From an uncultured beta proteobacterium (GTDB lineage Bacteria; Pseudomonadota; Gammaproteobacteria; Burkholderiales; SG8-39): a DNA stretch of 17,426 nucleotides. The notes below the pieces were generated by a model. The model was not told the DNA's origin and made no database searches. It saw only the letters and a list, made by a program, of their open reading frames with translations. Below are positions 15,000-17,426 of this stretch, in pieces. A program made the translations under genes and the position numbers. Within the stretch, counting starts at the first letter, position 1. Each line of letters starts with the position of its first letter. The stretch spans positions 51,467-68,892 of the forward strand of contig CADEDU010000032.1 in the NCBI GenBank assembly GCA_902826155.1. Reading direction: 5' to 3'.

Positions 15000-15143
15000 A
15001 CATGGCCGGGAGGCTACTTCTGTCCGTGCCACGGTTTGAAGTTCGATCTTGCCGGGCGCGTCTTCTAGATCGTTCCCGCACGGACGAACCTGGTCATTCC
15101 GCCGCGCCAATATCCCGGCCCAAACACATACGAAATCGGTCGC
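15000..15143 (+). pseudogene. Broken second Rieske iron-sulfur protein gene
   Basis: The frame from 15000 reads TWPGGYFCPCHGLKFDLAGR (15000-15059), then VF and a TAG stop at 15066-15068, and continues IVPARTNLVIPPRQYPGPN and TYEIGR. This is the second cluster-binding loop and C-terminus of a Rieske protein, with CPCH intact. It matches the intact gene at 10894-11505 in FCPCHG, FDLAGRV and TNLVVPP. The stop falls where the family has a Lys (VFKGVPAP), so a single AAG to TAG change would explain it. The first ligand loop CTHLGC and the N-terminal helix are missing upstream. Sequence differences from the intact gene (GLKF versus GSRF, RQYPG versus YRYTS) show a diverged homologue, not a recent copy. 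Confidence 0.88.
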
Positions 15144-15189
15144 GGCTGTCCAATCACGTGGCAGAGTCGCAACAGACCGCGCTGTCTGC

Positions 15190-15220
15190 TTGACCTGTGC
15201 GTCGCGCACATCTTTAGGCT
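15190..15220 (+). promoter_or_regulatory. MerR-type promoter/operator with 19-bp spacer
   Basis: TTGACC (-35, 15190-15195) and TAGGCT (-10, 15215-15220) are separated by exactly 19 bases. A perfect dyad TGTGCG-TCG-CGCACA (15196-15210) fills the spacer. The long spacer with a dyad between the boxes is the hallmark of promoters that MerR-family activators untwist (compare TTGACC and TTTAACCT ends in copA promoters). Transcription would start near 15227, 64 bases before the merR-like gene, implying autoregulation of that operon. Confidence 0.8.
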
Positions 15221-15290
15221 TCGAGTAGTTGCCTGGTTCGAGTGGATCGCCTTGAAGCCCGAACACCGGGAGTGCCAAGGAGCAGCCAAG

Positions 15291-15695
15291 ATGAAGGTCA
15301 CCGATGTCGCGCGTGTGGTGGGGATGACACCTCACGCCGTGCGCTACTACGTGCGCCTTGGCCTGATCCAACCGGACCGTTGCACCGCAAACGGTTATCG
15401 GGAATTCCATGCGTCGGATCTTGCGCGGCTCGCCTTCATTCGTAAGGCTCAAGGGCTCGGATTCACGCTCGACGAGATCGCGAGAATCTTTCGCGAAAGT
15501 GCGACCAGTGGTGTGCCGTGCCCGTTTGTACGTGATGTCGTCGCGCGGAGGCTCGGCGAGGTGGGAGAGAACATCGACGAGATGCTTGTACTGCAAGCGC
15601 GCATGCGTCGTGCGCTCAAGCGCTGGCGCCACCTGCCCGATCAAGCGCCCGACGGTAAAGCTATTTGCATGCTCATCGAAGATGCAAGGGAGTGA
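15291..15695 (+). CDS. MerR-family metal-responsive transcriptional regulator
   Basis: A 134-residue MerR regulator. The winged helix-turn-helix starts at residue 3 (VTDVARVVGMTPHAVRYYVRLGLIQPDR), with NGYREFHASDLARLAFI and the GFTLDEIARIF dimer-helix start following as in CueR/ZntR/PbrR-type proteins. Metal-loop cysteines seen are Cys77 (GVPCPFV) and Cys126 in ICMLIE, the position of the C-terminal Cys in ICHLIE-type members. The middle Cys near 114-117 of MerR/ZntR is absent (RHLPDQAPDG), so specificity is uncertain. The ATG at 15291 is chosen because AAGGAG lies 8 bases upstream. A MerR-type promoter at 15190-15220 precedes it, indicating self-control and control of the downstream membrane genes. 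Confidence 0.92.
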   Translation: MKVTDVARVVGMTPHAVRYYVRLGLIQPDRCTANGYREFHASDLARLAFIRKAQGLGFTLDEIARIFRESATSGVPCPFVRDVVARRLGEVGENIDEMLVLQARMRRALKRWRHLPDQAPDGKAICMLIEDARE

Positions 15696-15767
15696 GATGG
15701 ACTACCCGGCGGCGGGCGATGCGGCGTGCGCAGGTCGTTCAGGCGCGCGAGTCTGGAGCCTGCAGCG

Positions 15768-15989
15768 ATGCGCTTGCTGATCTGGTGCCTGCTGCTCGTC
15801 CTTGCCGTGCTAGGAGGCTATCTTTACGCGTACGGCGGTTCGGCGCTGACATTCATCCTTGCATTGCTTGCACTCGGCTGTCCGATTCTGGCTGGCTGGC
15901 TCTACTACCAGTATGGAAGAGCCTCACGCGGCTCGGACCGGGAGGCCCCCCGTTCTTTCGATTCACACGACCAGGGAAAGCGATCGTGA
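15768..15989 (+). CDS. Small two-helix membrane protein
   Basis: A 73-residue protein starting MRLLIWCLLLVLAVLGGYLY, with two hydrophobic helices (about 2-20 and 26-46) joined by a short AYGGSA turn, then a charged cytoplasmic-type tail. The second helix ends LGCPILAGWLYYQYG, with a CP pair at a position similar to the CPLMH of DUF2933 proteins; this may be chance. I do not recognise a family. A TGGAG site lies about 10 bases before the ATG at 15768. It follows merR by 72 bases on the same strand and should be part of the metal-induced operon. Confidence 0.55.
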   Translation: MRLLIWCLLLVLAVLGGYLYAYGGSALTFILALLALGCPILAGWLYYQYGRASRGSDREAPRSFDSHDQGKRS

Positions 15990-16110
15990 AACTCGCGCGC
16001 CGGTTTCGCGGCAGCAATGGCGAGCAGCTTCGGGGCGACACTTCTCAGCCATGCGCTATTCGCGCATCAGCGCAGATGAACGCACTCGCGAGATCAAGAA
16101 GGAGCTGATG

Positions 16111-16365
16111 ATGGAACGCAAGCACGATGGGCCCGAGGAACGGCGTCGACTGAGCTTCGATTCGCGTTGGATCCTGCTCGGATTTCTGGCGGTTGCTGCG
16201 TTTTTTCTCTTCACCGAGCATCGCGCACACCTGTTTGGATTCCTTCCGTACGCGATCCTGCTGTTATGTCCGCTCATGCACGTGTTTCATGGGCACGGTA
16301 CCCACGGCAATCGAGGTGAGAACGACCGGCCGGCGCAGCATGAGCACGGGGAGAAGAAACCATGA
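16111..16365 (+). CDS. DUF2933-family small membrane protein
   Basis: An 84-residue membrane protein. A charged N-terminus leads into WILLGFLAVAAFFLFTEHRAH (cut to its core here: FFLFTEHRAHLFGFLPY, residues 31-47), then AILLLCPLMHVFHGHGTHG and a His-rich tail. TEHRAH and LxCPLMHxFxHGxHG are the signatures of DUF2933 proteins. They are of unknown function and often lie beside methyltransferase and metal-transport genes. His and Cys/Met residues in CPLMHVFHGHGTH could bind metal. ATGs at 16108 and 16111 are adjacent; AAGGAG at 16099-16104 gives better spacing (6) to 16111. Its stop overlaps the next ATG as ATGA, implying translational coupling to the methyltransferase. Confidence 0.88.
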   Translation: MERKHDGPEERRRLSFDSRWILLGFLAVAAFFLFTEHRAHLFGFLPYAILLLCPLMHVFHGHGTHGNRGENDRPAQHEHGEKKP

Positions 16366-17033
16366 GCGACACGCCTGCATACGGCCTATGGTCACTGGTC
16401 ATCATCAACTCCATTGTGTTCATCGTCTTCGCGTTCAGTTTTGCGCGACCCCAGTCGCCTCGCGACTGGCGATCATTCGGGGCGTTCTCGGCGTTCCTTG
16501 TTGCTCTGTTCACGGAGATGTACGGTTTTCCACTCACGATCTACCTCCTCTCGGGCTGGCTCGGCGCGCGCTATCCTGGAATCGATTTCCTCTCCCATGA
16601 TGCCGGGCACCTGCTCGAGATGCTGTTCGGCTGGCGTGGCAACCCGCACTTCGGACCGTTTCACGTCTTGAGTGTGGTGTTCATCGGTGGCGGATTCATT
16701 CTGCTCGCCAACGCATGGACGGTGCTCTATCGCGCGCAACGCCAGCGCGCGCTTGCTTCCGTCGGGCCTTACGCGCGCGTTCGCCACCCGCAATACGTCG
16801 GGTTTGTGCTCATCATGACCGGTTTTCTGTTGCAGTGGCCGACGCTGGTCACGCTGCTGATGTTTCCAATCCTCCTTACGATGTACGTGCGACTGTCGCT
16901 GCGTGAGGAACAGGAAAGCCTGGCAGCGTTCGGCGAGGCCTATCGAGCGTACATGGCGCGCACACCGCGATTCATTCCCAGGCTCAGCTCGCGCATTCAG
17001 AGTGACCGCTCGGCAGGCGCAGGCGAAACCTGA
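16362..17033 (+). CDS. Isoprenylcysteine carboxylmethyltransferase-like membrane methyltransferase
   Basis: A 223-residue membrane protein of the ICMT/PEMT methyltransferase superfamily. Five or so helices are visible (about 11-30, 42-62, 103-121, 146-160, 162-178). The SAM-binding region shows GPYARVRHPQYVGF (135-148) and LSLREEQESLAAFGEAYRAY (178-197), then MARTPRFIPRL, all typical of the family. SAM-dependent methylation is expected, but the substrate in bacteria is unknown; lipids, quinone-like molecules or metals are possibilities. It overlaps the DUF2933 gene by four bases (ATGA) and ends the merR-led operon. A truncated, frameshifted relative lies at 10264-10433. Confidence 0.88.
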   Translation: MSDTPAYGLWSLVIINSIVFIVFAFSFARPQSPRDWRSFGAFSAFLVALFTEMYGFPLTIYLLSGWLGARYPGIDFLSHDAGHLLEMLFGWRGNPHFGPFHVLSVVFIGGGFILLANAWTVLYRAQRQRALASVGPYARVRHPQYVGFVLIMTGFLLQWPTLVTLLMFPILLTMYVRLSLREEQESLAAFGEAYRAYMARTPRFIPRLSSRIQSDRSAGAGET

Positions 17034-17426
17034 TCAGCCCGGGCAAAGCGCGAACCGTATACCGCTATTCAAAGGCAATGATGGATCACGCGAACGATAC
17101 TGCTTTGCAACCCGCGGTCGACTGCTGCCGCTTCCCCTGCATCCATCCCCGCACGCATCGCGAGGGATGCTTGCCTGACCGGACGCGGTTGGCGGCGCAA
17201 GCGCTTGCGCTCCGCGACGCTCACGGACGGGCGGCCAGCATCACCGCTTGGAAGTCACGTGAGCGTGAACACGGCGGGCGGAATCCTCGAAGTCGGGTCA
17301 TGGGCTGCGAACCTTCGTGCCGCCCTCGTCTGGCGCGCGCATAGTTAGGAGCTTCTCGTAAAGATCACCGTGGCAGGTCGTCTTCGCATGAAGACACGCA
17401 GCGCTATGCCGCCTATCAAATTAACA
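17034..17426. other. Right-edge stretch without a recognised gene
   Basis: About 390 bases. A frame opens at 17078/17081 (MMDHANDTALQPAVDCCRF), with AAAGG 5 bases before the second ATG, and runs to 17344. The start has a plausible ribosome site and resembles the His/Asp beginning of some metal ATPases, but the remainder is Arg-rich, without motifs, so it may be the head of a decayed gene. No second copy of the tRNA attachment sequence is seen before the edge, so the island continues beyond it. Confidence 0.35.
17195..17210. repeat. 16-bp perfect palindrome
   Basis: GCGCAAGCGCTTGCGC is its own reverse complement with no spacer. It lies downstream of the methyltransferase gene. It could be an operator, a methylation or restriction-type site, or part of a mobile-element end; nothing nearby decides this. 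Confidence 0.5.

Noticed and set aside
14805..15644. Minus-strand open frame of 279 codons
   Set aside because: It covers the clear MerR gene, its promoter and the Rieske remnant on the other strand; no motif in its own translation.
7009..17426. CRISPR array or toxin-antitoxin/defence system
   Set aside because: No regularly spaced repeats, and no nuclease, methylase, helicase or toxin motifs in any open frame.

Overview
The window suggests a high-GC proteobacterium, most likely a betaproteobacterium. The reasons are the exosortase A (XrtA/PEP-CTERM)-type exopolysaccharide genes, a tRNA-Ile(CAT)-like remnant, and metal-response genes of the kind found in that group. No rRNA or taxonomic marker is present, so this is inference.

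Region 1 (1-7008, all minus strand) is part of a tightly packed exopolysaccharide export operon. In transcription order it runs: outer-membrane export lipoprotein, chain-length determinant, tyrosine autokinase, outer-membrane beta-barrel protein, XrtA-associated ATPase, and UDP-GlcNAc 2-epimerase (wecB, cut by the left edge). Together these make and export a surface polysaccharide across both membranes. The kinase and chain-length protein control polymer length, and WecB supplies UDP-ManNAc. A 7-bp inverted repeat lies upstream of the first gene.

Region 2 (7009-7890) is a non-coding junction. It holds the 3' part of a tRNA-Ile(CAT)-like gene (7730-7773, minus strand) followed by an AT-rich stretch. 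It looks like the left attachment site of a genomic island.

Region 3 (7891-17426) is a loosely packed, partly decayed island. It opens with a tyrosine integrase. A minus-strand block follows: Rieske protein, DUF5676-like membrane protein, broken methyltransferase, carboxymuconolactone-decarboxylase-family protein. At its centre are two divergent small secreted proteins, one His-rich and one Cys-rich. A plus-strand block follows: two multipass membrane proteins (one DUF457/YdjM-like), a broken CopA-type P1B ATPase, a broken second Rieske gene, and an operon of MerR regulator, small membrane protein, DUF2933 protein and methyltransferase. A textbook MerR-type promoter (TTGACC, dyad in a 19-bp spacer, TAGGCT) precedes merR. 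The content points to an envelope-centred heavy-metal response cassette.

The most striking feature is that Rieske and isoprenylcysteine-methyltransferase-type genes occur twice, in inverted arms. Loss is reciprocal: on the left the Rieske gene is intact and the methyltransferase broken, on the right the reverse. This suggests two related metal modules merged and then decayed to one working copy of each part.
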